Assembly (NCBI RefSeq): GCF_014642635.1
Contig: NZ_BMIQ01000003.1
Span: 125,255 to 189,254 of the forward strand
Length of the DNA: 64,000 nt
Direction: 5' to 3'
Source of the DNA: Aureimonas endophytica
GTDB taxonomy: Bacteria > Pseudomonadota > Alphaproteobacteria > Rhizobiales > Rhizobiaceae
Part shown: in pieces, positions 46,358 to 54,727 of the stretch
Layout of the letters: the number at the start of each line of letters is the position of its first letter
How positions within the stretch are numbered: the stretch's first letter is position 1
Translations under genes and position numbers: made by a program
Notes under the pieces: model-generated
Databases searched by the model: none
What the model saw: only the letters and a program-made list of their open reading frames with translations
Told to the model about the DNA's origin: nothing

Positions 46358-47236
46358 CTACAGCATCGGCATGCCACCCGTTACCGGGATCAGCGCACCG
46401 GACATGTAACTGCCCTCCCGTGACGCTAACAGCACGTAGGCCGGCGCGAGTTCTGCCGGCTGGCCAGCGCGGCCGAGCGGTGTTTTCTCGCCGATCGAGG
46501 ACAGTTCCTCCGGCTTTTTGACGATGGGCTGAATGGGTGTCCAGATCGGACCCGGCGCCACGCAGTTCACACGAATGCCCTTCGGGGCGAGCAGGTTGGA
46601 GAGCGAGATGGTCAGGCTCGCGATCGCCCCTTTCGTCGCCGAATAGATCAACATCTTCTCGCCCGCGACCTTCGCCTGGACGCTGGTCGTGTTGATGATC
46701 GTTGCGCCCGGCTCCATGTGGGAAACCGCTGCCTGTGCGAGGTAGAACATCGCGAAGACGTTGACCCTGAAGGAGTTCTCGAGATCCGTCGGCGTGACGT
46801 CGTCGAGTTCCTCGTTGACTACCTGCGCGGCCGCGTTGTTAACAAGAACGTCGATCCGGCCGAGCTGTCCCACCGTTTGAGAGACGAGGTCCCGGCAGTG
46901 CGCTTCGTCCGCGAGGTCACCGGGCAATAGAATGCAGCGCCGTCCTGCCTTCTCGACCCAGCGAGCCGTCTCTTCTGCGTCGGACTGCTCAACAGGCAGG
47001 TAGGAGATCGCGACGTCGGCGCCCTCACGAGCATAAGCGATCGCGACGGCACGGCCGATACCGCTGTCGCCGCCAGTGATCAGAGCAACGCGATCCGTCA
47101 GAAGCCCTTTGCCGATATAACTCTCCTCGCCATGGTCGGGGGCTGGCGTCATTTTCGACGTTAAGCCGGGCTTTTGCTGCTGCTGGTCGCCGGGGAAAGG
47201 AGGGCGTGGGCCAGCTTGGCGCGGATCGACGGTCAT
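46358..47236 (-). CDS. SDR-family oxidoreductase (YghA/general-stress-protein-39-like)
   Basis: A 292-residue SDR with a 40-residue N-terminal extension (QAGPRPPFPGDQQQQKPGLT) typical of this subgroup. The nucleotide-binding loop is ITGGDSGIGRA, then NNAA, the active-site Ser in NTTSVQA and YSATK as Tyr-x3-Lys. Such proteins are general stress oxidoreductases. It is an intact metabolic-type gene within the island, flanked by the ISL3 remnant and by VapBC-2. Confidence 0.88.
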   Translation of the reverse strand: MTVDPRQAGPRPPFPGDQQQQKPGLTSKMTPAPDHGEESYIGKGLLTDRVALITGGDSGIGRAVAIAYAREGADVAISYLPVEQSDAEETARWVEKAGRRCILLPGDLADEAHCRDLVSQTVGQLGRIDVLVNNAAAQVVNEELDDVTPTDLENSFRVNVFAMFYLAQAAVSHMEPGATIINTTSVQAKVAGEKMLIYSATKGAIASLTISLSNLLAPKGIRVNCVAPGPIWTPIQPIVKKPEELSSIGEKTPLGRAGQPAELAPAYVLLASREGSYMSGALIPVTGGMPML

Positions 47237-47677
47237 GGGGAATCTCCTTCGTCAGTTGTCGTCGAACTAGGAGACATCGCCGTTGGAGATAGCGAGGCAG
47301 GACGTTTTGGCGCTGACAACTCCCAGCGCGGCCCCCAATGATGTTGAAGCCCTCTGAAGGGTCATAAGCGGATCGGCGACTTTAACACGGCCGTCTCCGA
47401 AAACCGGACCAACATCAAATGGCCATTCACGTCGTCGCTCTCGCAGCGAACTCGATTAGGCTACGTGACATTGTCTCAGCTCAGCGAATGAGCCTCGCTT
47501 CCAAGCTTTCTTTTCAAATCAGACCTCTGATCAATTTTGGGCACGCGCAAAATCGAAGGATTATGGACGAGAAGGCGGACTTGATTTGGTATAAAATCGA
47601 TACTGCATCTACCGAGGCGCTAGGGTATATTTCTATCGAATGGCTGCGACGCAGCTTGTGAGGCAGGAGGCCCGTTG
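47237..47677. other. 441-bp intergenic region
   Basis: No supported gene. An 80-residue open frame at 47419-47661 has no family features. The region lies between the divergent SDR gene and the VapBC-2 operon, and must hold both promoters. Confidence 0.4.
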
Positions 47678-47983
47678 ATGGAGAACCGGCATGTGGTGCC
47701 AGTGGCAGCAAACGGGAGGATGAACCTCCCGTCTGCCATTCGGTCAAAGCTTGAACTTGAGGGGACCGGAAAGGTCGTCTTTATCGAAAAGGAGAATGGA
47801 GAGATCGAGGTCACAACCCTTCGCCGCTCTCTCAAGCGCGCTCAGGATCTTGTGCGACAGTACATACCAAATGGCGAGGGCATCGTAGATGAGCTGATAG
47901 CAGAGCGCCGCGCTGAAGCCGCGCGCGAACTGCAGGATGATGAGAGCTCGCGCTCCCCATCGAAGACGTCCGAAGCGAAATGA
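47678..47983 (+). CDS. vapB: AbrB-type antitoxin (VapB-like)
   Basis: A 101-residue protein with the AbrB fold (VVPVAANGRMNLPSAIRSKL, then VVFIEKENGEIEVTTLR) and an acidic tail. The ATG at 47678 follows GGAGG at 47666-47670. It overlaps the toxin start by 4 bp. The two VapBC pairs in the window share the same layout but differ clearly in sequence. Confidence 0.85.
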   Translation: MENRHVVPVAANGRMNLPSAIRSKLELEGTGKVVFIEKENGEIEVTTLRRSLKRAQDLVRQYIPNGEGIVDELIAERRAEAARELQDDESSRSPSKTSEAK

Positions 47984-48372
47984 CCGCAGTGGTTCTCGAT
48001 ACGTCCGCGATCCTTGCTTTCCTATTGGAGGAGCTAGGCGGCCGTGACGTCGCCCTGATGCTTGAGGGGCGAGCCTTGGTGTCTGCGGTCAATATGCAGG
48101 AGTTGTTGGTCAAGCTCATTGTTAAAGGCATGAGCCCGCATCATGCTCGACTGACCGTGCGCTCCCTCAACCTCGAATGCCATGCTCATTCGATCGATGC
48201 TGCTGAAGCAGCGGCCGAACTTTTCCAGCATACAAAGGGCAAGGGGCTGAGCTTGGGTGATCGAAGCTGCTTGGCCCTGGCGTCGAAGATGACCATGCCG
48301 GCTGTCACAGCGGATCAAGTTTGGTCCGAAATCGCGGACGCGATTGGGGTAGAAGTCGTCCTCATCCGATAG
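47980..48372 (+). CDS. vapC: VapC-type PIN-domain toxin
   Basis: A 130-residue PIN protein. Acidic residues are in LDTSAILAFL (Asp), SAVNMQEL (Glu), LGDRSCLALA (Asp) and TADQVW (Asp). It is similar in layout to the toxin at 26201 and coupled to its own antitoxin. Expected activity is RNA cleavage. Confidence 0.88.
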   Translation: MTAVVLDTSAILAFLLEELGGRDVALMLEGRALVSAVNMQELLVKLIVKGMSPHHARLTVRSLNLECHAHSIDAAEAAAELFQHTKGKGLSLGDRSCLALASKMTMPAVTADQVWSEIADAIGVEVVLIR

Positions 48373-48558
48373 AATGAGAACATTCCTGCTAACCCTAGCC
48401 ATCGTTTGAAAGCAGGACAGGCGGCCGCAATTCATGACGTGTTCGATCTGCACCCGAGCGGTGGCACTCGAAGCAGATCGCTAGCGCGGATCGACATTCA
48501 GGCTTTTTCGATAGTCTGATCGCTGATTCATAGTCCTGCGTTCTGAGACGCGGGACGG

Positions 48559-49650
48559 ATGATGACGGTCAAGCGGTACGAACTGAGCGATGGGCAGTGG
48601 CTGCGGATTGCCTCGCTGTCGCCCGGCAAGGCGAGTGATCCCGGACGCTCCGGAGCGGATAACCCCTTGTTCGAGACGGTGCTGGCGCGCTGCATCGAGG
48701 AGGGGTTGGTTGGTGGCGAAGGCTTTGCCGTCGACGGTAGTCTGATCCGGGCGGACGCCAGTCGGCAGAAGGGCGTCGAGCCCGCGGACTGGTCGGCACC
48801 ATCGGAACCCAGCCGAGCGGTTGAAGAGTATTTGGCCGTTCTTGACGACGCCGCCTTCGGTGCCGCGACGCCTGTCGTGCCAAAGTTCGTCTCACCTGTT
48901 GATCCCGCCGCCCGTTGGACCGGTGCTGACGGCGGCCTTGCCTACTTCGCCTACGAGACGAACTACCTGATCGATCTGGACCATGCGATCATCGTCGATG
49001 TCGAGCCGACCACGGCGATCCGCCAGGCCGAGGTCGAAGTCGCCAAGCGAATGATCGAGCGCACACGGGAGCGCTTCGACCTCTATCCAGCACGCCTTGC
49101 CGCCGACGCGGGTTACGGCTCTGCGGGCATGCTCGGCTGGCTGGTTTATGATCAGGGTATCGAGCCGCACGTCAGCGTGTTCGACAAGTCGGCGCGGCGG
49201 GACGGCACCTTCCAGCGCGACGCCTTCACCTACGACCATCAGGGCGACGTCTACTTCTGTCCGGCGGGCAGGATGCTGACGACCAAGGGCACCCTCGTGA
49301 ACGATGGGGCGACGCTGATCTACCGGGCCAGCAAGCTCGATTGCGACGCCTGCGACTTGAAGGCCAAGTGCACCCCGCACCAACCGGCCCGAAAGGTGCC
49401 ACGCTCGATCTTCGAGGGAGCCCGCGATATGGCGCGCGACATCATGAAGAGCGACGATGGGCAAACCTCGAAGCGGCAGCGCAAGAAGGTCGAAATGCTG
49501 TTTGCGCACCTCAAACGCATCCTGAAGCTCGATCGGCTGCGACTAAGAGGAGCTTGTGACGCCCGCGACGAGTTCCATCTTGCCGCGGCCGCCCAAAACC
49601 TTCGAAAGCTGGCCAAGCTGATCCCGGCTCCGGTACCCAAGACCGCCTGA
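48559..49650 (+). CDS. Chimeric transposase: IS5-type N-terminus fused to IS1182-type body
   Basis: A 363-residue frame. The first 35 residues (TVKRYELSDGQWLRIASLSP, GRSGADN) are the start of an IS5-family OrfA. From PLFETVLARCIEEGLVGGEG onward it is an IS1182-type DDE transposase, with Asp in FAVDGSLIRADAS, Asp in RLAADAGYGSAGML, and the C-terminal KKVEMLFAHLKRIL holding the Glu. IS1182 transposases normally have a further 80-100 N-terminal residues, so the gene lost its own start and was joined in frame to an IS5 start. Activity is doubtful. Confidence 0.75.
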   Translation: MMTVKRYELSDGQWLRIASLSPGKASDPGRSGADNPLFETVLARCIEEGLVGGEGFAVDGSLIRADASRQKGVEPADWSAPSEPSRAVEEYLAVLDDAAFGAATPVVPKFVSPVDPAARWTGADGGLAYFAYETNYLIDLDHAIIVDVEPTTAIRQAEVEVAKRMIERTRERFDLYPARLAADAGYGSAGMLGWLVYDQGIEPHVSVFDKSARRDGTFQRDAFTYDHQGDVYFCPAGRMLTTKGTLVNDGATLIYRASKLDCDACDLKAKCTPHQPARKVPRSIFEGARDMARDIMKSDDGQTSKRQRKKVEMLFAHLKRILKLDRLRLRGACDARDEFHLAAAAQNLRKLAKLIPAPVPKTA

Positions 49651-49774
49651 GGAAGAAGCAAACCGCTTCATCTCCACCAACAGGCGCAAGGGCTCGCCGA
49701 CCCTTTCCGCCTCAACGACGCGTTCTTCAACGGAATACATTAGAATCGGAAAGGTTTTCCGATCCCGTGCCGAC

Positions 49775-49798
49775 GCCATGATCAGATCTGATCATGGC
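49775..49798. promoter_or_regulatory. 24-bp perfect palindrome upstream of the MocE-like gene (site 1)
   Basis: Centre TGATCAGATCTGATCA (49779-49794), flanked by GCCA and TGGC to make 24 symmetrical bases, 68 bp before the ferredoxin ATG. The same core recurs at 54623 and in degenerate form at 52325. It is the likely operator of the LacI-family regulator encoded at 53579. Confidence 0.7.
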
Positions 49799-49865
49799 AT
49801 GCCGGGCGCGGCCGACGAGCGCCTTCTATCCTCACATCGCACCATGACGCGGGAGGAGAAGACCA

Positions 49866-50180
49866 ATGGCCCAGTGGATCGAGGCGTGCGGCGCCGACGA
49901 CATCGACGAGGAGGATGTGGTCCGGTTCGACCATGGCGCGCGGACCTTTGCGATCTACCGCAGCCCGGACGACCGCTACTTCGCCACCGACGGGATGTGC
50001 ACCCACGAGAAGGTGCATCTCGCCGACGGGCTCGTCGTCGAGCACACGATCCAGTGCCCCAAGCACAACGGGCGCTTCGACTACCGCACGGGCGAGGCCC
50101 GCGGCGCGCCCGTCTGCGTGAACCTTCGGACCTACCCGGTGAAGGTGGAGGCGGGGAAGGTCTTCCTCGAGGTCGAATGA
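49866..50180 (+). CDS. mocE: MocE-type Rieske [2Fe-2S] ferredoxin
   Basis: A 104-residue Rieske-fold ferredoxin. The cluster ligands are Cys and His in MCTHEKVHL and Cys and His in IQCPKHNGRF. It matches the MocE-type ferredoxin required for rhizopine (3-O-methyl-scyllo-inosamine) use in rhizobia, where it feeds electrons to an oxygenase. Its stop overlaps the reductase start by 4 bp. A 24-bp palindrome lies upstream. Confidence 0.85.
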   Translation: MAQWIEACGADDIDEEDVVRFDHGARTFAIYRSPDDRYFATDGMCTHEKVHLADGLVVEHTIQCPKHNGRFDYRTGEARGAPVCVNLRTYPVKVEAGKVFLEVE

Positions 50181-51406
50181 GCGTGTCAGAGCGGGGCATG
50201 GTCATCGTCGGCGCCGGGGAATGCGGCGTGCGCGCCGCCTTCGCGCTCCGCGAGGCGGGCTACGAGGGCCCGGTGCATTTGGTCGGCGATGAGCCTCACC
50301 TGCCCTACGAGCGGCCGCCGCTGTCGAAGGCTTCCGACGACGGTCCGTCGCTGAAGGTCATTCGCGACGAGCAGGCCTTCCGCGACCACGCGATCCGACA
50401 CATGCGCGGCCAGGCCGTCGCCCGGATCGATCGCGACGCGCGCGAGGTCGAGTTCGCCGATGGGACACGTCTCGGCTACGACGCGCTGCTCCTCGCGACG
50501 GGGGCACGGGCTCGGCGCCTGCCGATGGCGGCCGGCCTCTCCCGCGTCCATACCCTGCGCTCCTACGACGACGCCCTCGCCATGGGCGCACGACTTCGGC
50601 CGGGCGGCCACGTGACGGTGGTCGGGGGCGGGTTCATCGGGCTGGAGTTTGCCGCCCTGGCGCGTGGCCGCGGTGTCGCGGTGACGCTCCTCGAGGCCGC
50701 GCCCCGTTTGCTGATGCGCGCCGTCCCCGCCGAGGTCGCGGAGGCCGTGCAGGCCCTCCACGAGGCGAACGGCGTCGACCTGCGCCTCGGCGCGGCGATC
50801 TCGGGCATGACCGAGGACGCGGACGCAGTCCACATTGGGTTCGCGGACGGTACGTCCTTCTCGGCCGACGCGGTCCTTGTCGGCATCGGCGCGGAGCCGG
50901 CGACCGAACTGGCATCCGCGGCGGGTCTCGTCGTCGAGAACGGCATCCGGGTCGACCGTCACCTGCGCACGTCGGACCCCTCGATCTTCGCCGCGGGCGA
51001 CTGCTGCTCGTTCCCGCTCGGGCAGGACGGCACCCATGTCCGGCTCGAGTCCTGGCGCAACGCGCAGGAGCAGGGCGAACTCGCCGCCAAGAACATGCTC
51101 GGTCACGGCGTCGAGCACAGTGCGGTCCCATGGTTCTGGTCCGACCAGTACGACCACACGCTCCAGATCGCGGGTATGGCGACCGGCACGGCGCGCACCG
51201 TCCGGCGCGAGATCGGCGACGGCGCGTTCCTCCTGTTCCACCTGGCCGAGACCGGCCGGCTCGTTGCGGTCAGCGGCTTCGGCCCCGGCAACTCCGTCGC
51301 CCGCGACGTGCGCCTCGGCGAGATGATGATCGCCCGGGGGCTGTCGCCGGACCCCGATCAGCTAGAGGCCCCCGCCACCAAGCTCAAGTCCCTGCTCGCG
51401 GCCTGA
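50177..51406 (+). CDS. FAD-dependent ferredoxin reductase (MocF-like)
   Basis: A 409-residue flavoprotein. The FAD site is MVIVGAGECGVRAAFALREA, the NAD(P) site VTVVGGGFIGLEFAALAR and the second FAD motif IFAAGDCCSF. It resembles the reductases of bacterial aromatic dioxygenases and MocF. It should reduce the MocE-type ferredoxin encoded just upstream (4-bp overlap). Its 3' end overlaps the end of the convergent isomerase gene by 49 bp. Confidence 0.9.
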   Translation: MSVSERGMVIVGAGECGVRAAFALREAGYEGPVHLVGDEPHLPYERPPLSKASDDGPSLKVIRDEQAFRDHAIRHMRGQAVARIDRDAREVEFADGTRLGYDALLLATGARARRLPMAAGLSRVHTLRSYDDALAMGARLRPGGHVTVVGGGFIGLEFAALARGRGVAVTLLEAAPRLLMRAVPAEVAEAVQALHEANGVDLRLGAAISGMTEDADAVHIGFADGTSFSADAVLVGIGAEPATELASAAGLVVENGIRVDRHLRTSDPSIFAAGDCCSFPLGQDGTHVRLESWRNAQEQGELAAKNMLGHGVEHSAVPWFWSDQYDHTLQIAGMATGTARTVRREIGDGAFLLFHLAETGRLVAVSGFGPGNSVARDVRLGEMMIARGLSPDPDQLEAPATKLKSLLAA

Positions 51407-52242
51407 TCCTCCCCTTGCACGCGAGCCCAGAGGGCCCTCGCCATGGAAGCCATGGCGAGGGCCTCCTGCCATCTGTCGGTGGTGTCGTTCCCGTCGCGCC
51501 CGGTGATCGCGTAGGGCTTGGGGCCGAGCTCGCAGACGAAGGCGAGCGTGTCGTCCGCTCCGGCGCGTCCGCGCCAGCTCCTAAAGCCGTAGTCCCACCA
51601 GTCGAGGAACAGGTCGACCCAGGGGCGGTGGTGCGGGAACGAGATCTCGATCTGGACCTGCTCGCGACTGGCGACACGGCCATGGAAGGCCCAGGCGTTG
51701 TCGAGGATGCGGTGGACCATCGCGTGGTTCTCCTCCGCCACGGGCCAGGCGAACTCGCGGCCGACGAGATAATGCGAGAGGTCGGCGACGAACCGCAGGT
51801 CGGGCATGCGGTCGAGGAGGTCGAGCGTGAAGAACAGATCCGTCGTCATCCGGTCCCGATGGGTCTCGACATAGACCGGAACGCCCGCGTCCGCCGCGAT
51901 CCGCTGCCACCACTCCAGGAGCGGCAGGCAGTCCTCGATGTGGCGGGGCCGGACGTCGGCCTGAAGGCACACATGCAAGAACGCATACTCCCCGGCGAGG
52001 GCCACGACGGGCTCGAGGTCCGCGACGGTCTTCGGGAAGCACTGCCCCTCCATCCGCAAGCCGTATCGTCCGAGCTCGGCGGCGAGGCACTTCACGTAGG
52101 CCGGATCGTATCCGTGGGCGCTCACGCCATCGAATCCCGCCGCGGCGATCATCGCCACGTTCTCCTCGAGCGACCTCTCCATGCCGTCGGTGTGACGGCG
52201 CTCCATCGCCCAGAGGGACTGAAACACGTCGAGCCGTTGCAT
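51358..52242 (-). CDS. Sugar-phosphate isomerase/epimerase family TIM-barrel protein
   Basis: A 294-residue AP-endonuclease-2-like TIM barrel, with metal-ligand segments YVETHRDR, FVADLSHYLVG and IEISFPHHRP, and a WxxxWDYGFRS tail. Relatives serve in inositol catabolism (IolE/IolH/MocC types). The ATG at 52242 follows a GGAAGGAAAC site; the 21 upstream residues are not conserved. It is divergent from the membrane hydroxylase gene, with a degenerate copy of the shared palindrome between them. The exact substrate is not clear. Confidence 0.82.
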   Translation of the reverse strand: MQRLDVFQSLWAMERRHTDGMERSLEENVAMIAAAGFDGVSAHGYDPAYVKCLAAELGRYGLRMEGQCFPKTVADLEPVVALAGEYAFLHVCLQADVRPRHIEDCLPLLEWWQRIAADAGVPVYVETHRDRMTTDLFFTLDLLDRMPDLRFVADLSHYLVGREFAWPVAEENHAMVHRILDNAWAFHGRVASREQVQIEISFPHHRPWVDLFLDWWDYGFRSWRGRAGADDTLAFVCELGPKPYAITGRDGNDTTDRWQEALAMASMARALWARVQGEDQAASRDLSLVAGASS

Positions 52243-52324
52243 GTCGTTTCCTTCCGCGACGCCCGAAGGGGTGTCCATGGACGACAGGATAGCCGCGGGG
52301 ACCACGGGTTCGCCGGGGCCCGCC

Positions 52325-52340
52325 TGATCAAATCACATCA
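52325..52340. promoter_or_regulatory. Degenerate copy of the moc-like operator (site 2)
   Basis: TGATCAAATCACATCA matches 13 of 16 positions of the core at 49779-49794. It lies in the 169-bp space between the divergent isomerase and hydroxylase genes, where it could control both. Confidence 0.45.
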
Positions 52341-52411
52341 CGCTTCCCGTCGCATGGTTCCGGGCACGGTCGCTATCCTCGCCCCGTCAGATTAAAGGAG
52401 GAGGAACCCCG

Positions 52412-53446
52412 ATGGACGACGCCCTCTACGGTAAGCGGGACAAGCGCGGCGACTGGAAGCCGTCGAAGGTCCTGGAATATCCGCCCGTGTTCGTATGGCC
52501 GGCCCGTCCGCTCCAGTTCCTGAAGTGGTTCTTCGGCTATCCCGGCTACCTCGCGCCTTGGAACCTGTTCTATGCCGCCGTCGGCACGCTGCTCTGGCTC
52601 TACGCCACGCCGTCCTTCGAGACGACGAGGGAGTTCTCGGTCGGTTGGATCGCCTTCCTGCTGGTACGCAACGCCGCGCTGGTGTTCGCCTTCTTCGGCG
52701 CCTTTCACCTGCGCCTCTACATGCAGCGCAGCCAAGGCACGTCCTTCAAATTCAACGGCAAGTGGCCGTCGACCGACAACGACGCCTTCCTCTTCCGCAA
52801 CCAGAACATCGACAACGTCATCTGGACCTTCGCCAGCGCGGTGCCGATCTGGACGGCCTTCGAGGCGCTGACGCTCTGGGCCTTCGCCAACGGCATCATC
52901 CCGTACGTGAGCTGGGCCGAGCACCCGATCTACTGCGCCGCGATCATGCTGCTCATCCCGACCTTCCGCGACCTGCACTTCTATCTCGTGCACCGCCTGA
53001 TCCACTGGCCGCCGCTCTACCGCGCCGTCCACAAGCTGCACCACAACAACGTCAATCCGGGGCCGTGGTCGGGGCTCGCCATGCACCCGGTCGAGCACCT
53101 CCTCTACTTCTCGGGCGTCCTGATCCACTGGATCGTGCCTTCGAGCCCGCTCCACGCGATCTTCCACCTGACCCACGCGGGCCTTGCCCCTGCCCCCGGC
53201 CATGCGGGCTTCGACAAGGTCGTGCTGGCCGACGGCAAGGCGATCGACGTCCACTGCTACGACCACTACCTCCATCACAAGTACTTCGAGTGCAACTACG
53301 CCGACGGCGTGATCCCGCTCGACAAATGGTTCGGCACCTTCCACGACGGAACGCCGGAATCGCAGGAGCGCATGGACAAGCGCTTCATGGAGCGGGCCCG
53401 CAAGCAGGCTGCCAGGGAAGCCGAGAGATCCGGGGCTGCCGGCTGA
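52412..53446 (+). CDS. Sterol desaturase/fatty-acid-hydroxylase family membrane di-iron oxygenase
   Basis: A 344-residue inner-membrane protein with four or more hydrophobic segments and the histidine clusters of the family: HRLIH, HKLHH and HHKYFE, plus HLTH. These bind two irons that activate O2. In the rhizopine locus of rhizobia, MocD is also a membrane di-iron oxygenase working with MocE and MocF. The ferredoxin and reductase genes nearby would supply electrons. A good AGGAGGAGG ribosome site precedes the ATG. The substrate could be a methylated inositol derivative, but this is inference. Confidence 0.85.
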   Translation: MDDALYGKRDKRGDWKPSKVLEYPPVFVWPARPLQFLKWFFGYPGYLAPWNLFYAAVGTLLWLYATPSFETTREFSVGWIAFLLVRNAALVFAFFGAFHLRLYMQRSQGTSFKFNGKWPSTDNDAFLFRNQNIDNVIWTFASAVPIWTAFEALTLWAFANGIIPYVSWAEHPIYCAAIMLLIPTFRDLHFYLVHRLIHWPPLYRAVHKLHHNNVNPGPWSGLAMHPVEHLLYFSGVLIHWIVPSSPLHAIFHLTHAGLAPAPGHAGFDKVVLADGKAIDVHCYDHYLHHKYFECNYADGVIPLDKWFGTFHDGTPESQERMDKRFMERARKQAAREAERSGAAG

Positions 53447-53578
53447 CAGCCACCGCGACGGGGCGATAGTAACGAGGGGCGACCGGAAGGATCCGGCCGC
53501 CCTTTCGCTGCTGTTTATCCGCTGGGAGGCGGGACCGGGGCGGACGGCAAGGGGCGCGAGGAGGGCGATCCGCGGCAC

Positions 53579-54589
53579 ATGGGCAAGTCGACCTTGAAGG
53601 ATGTCGCCCTGGAGGCGGGCGTCGGGACGGCGACCGTCGAGCGCGTCATAAACGGGCGCGGCGGTGTCTCCTACGAGACCGCCGAGCGGGTTCTCCGGGC
53701 CGCCAAGAAGCTGAAGTACGGATTGCGGCCGGCCGAGCGGCTTCGCGGCACGATCCGCATCGAGGTCATCCTGACGCGCCCCGAGTCGGAGTTCTTCTCG
53801 CGCCTCGCCAAGGCCTTCGAACGCATTGCCGCCTCGCTCGACCGGAGCATCGTCGTCCACCGGACCTTCGTCGCCGAGAACGACCCAGCAGCGCTCGCGC
53901 TTTACATCGAGAACCCGAGCTTCCGCCGGTCGGGGCTGGTGATCGTGTCGACACGCGACCGGCGGGTCGAGGCGAGCCTCGCTAAGGTGCGGGCCTCGGG
54001 GGTCGAGGTCGTGCAGGTCGTGACGCGCTGCGCCGACCCGGACATCCCCTATGTCGGTATCGACAACTACGCCGCCGGCCGCTCCGCCGCCTTCTACCTG
54101 TCGCGGATGCTGGCCTCGGTCGAGGGCAGTCTCGTGGCGCTCTGCCACAGCGGAGCCTACGACGTGCACCGAAGCCGGATGCAGGGTTTCTCCGACTATC
54201 TCGCCGAGCATCCCGACCCCTCGCACGACTTCCCCGTCGTCATGCTCGGGCTCGACGACGAGCGGCGCTCCGAGGATCTCCTCTACGAGACGCTGTCGAA
54301 GCGGAAGGGCATCATCGGCCTCTATACCGCCGGTGGCAACAATGCCGTCGCGGCCGCGGTCCTGAAGGGATGCAAGCTCGCCGGACGGGTCTTCTGGATC
54401 GGCCACGAGCTCGACGACCATACGCGCGCCCTTCTCAAGGACGGCACGATGACGGTGGTACTCGACCAGGCGCCGGAGGTTCAGGCGAGGCGCTCGCTCG
54501 ACATCGTCATGAAGCGTCTCGGCCTGATCGAGGTCGAGGTGAGCGAGGAGCCCGTCCGCTTCTTCACGGTGACGCGGGAGAGCGTCTGA
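53579..54589 (+). CDS. LacI-family transcriptional regulator
   Basis: A 336-residue regulator. Residues 3-50 form the LacI HTH (TLKDVALEAGVGTATVERVI, then hinge-helix start YETAERVLRAAKKL). The rest is a sugar-binding-protein fold with GLYTAGGNNAVAAAVLKGC near the end. Similar proteins control inositol and rhizopine-type genes (the known MocR itself is of GntR type, so this differs). The gene is preceded by 132 bp and followed by the operator-like site 3. It is the likely reader of the three palindromes. Confidence 0.9.
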   Translation: MGKSTLKDVALEAGVGTATVERVINGRGGVSYETAERVLRAAKKLKYGLRPAERLRGTIRIEVILTRPESEFFSRLAKAFERIAASLDRSIVVHRTFVAENDPAALALYIENPSFRRSGLVIVSTRDRRVEASLAKVRASGVEVVQVVTRCADPDIPYVGIDNYAAGRSAAFYLSRMLASVEGSLVALCHSGAYDVHRSRMQGFSDYLAEHPDPSHDFPVVMLGLDDERRSEDLLYETLSKRKGIIGLYTAGGNNAVAAAVLKGCKLAGRVFWIGHELDDHTRALLKDGTMTVVLDQAPEVQARRSLDIVMKRLGLIEVEVSEEPVRFFTVTRESV

Positions 54590-54622
54590 GGTTGCTGCCC
54601 TCCTCGAACATGGTTGTCTTCT

Positions 54623-54638
54623 TGATCAGATCTGATCT
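54623..54638. promoter_or_regulatory. Copy of the moc-like operator upstream of the sugar-binding protein (site 3)
   Basis: TGATCAGATCTGATCT, 15 of 16 identical to the core of site 1, is 34 bp after the LacI stop and 90 bp before the binding-protein ATG. It probably regulates the downstream transport/dehydrogenase genes. Confidence 0.65.
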
Positions 54639-54727
54639 TCGAAGTCCCTATTTCGAGACGTTCCAAAACGTAGTCTCCCAAGGCGGCCAAGGAGGAAACG
54701 GCCGCTCAAGATTTTCGGGAGGAATTC

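Noticed and set aside
47419-47661. 80-aa open frame before VapBC-2
   Set aside because: No ribosome site, no recognised family, lies in a region of mixed decayed sequence.
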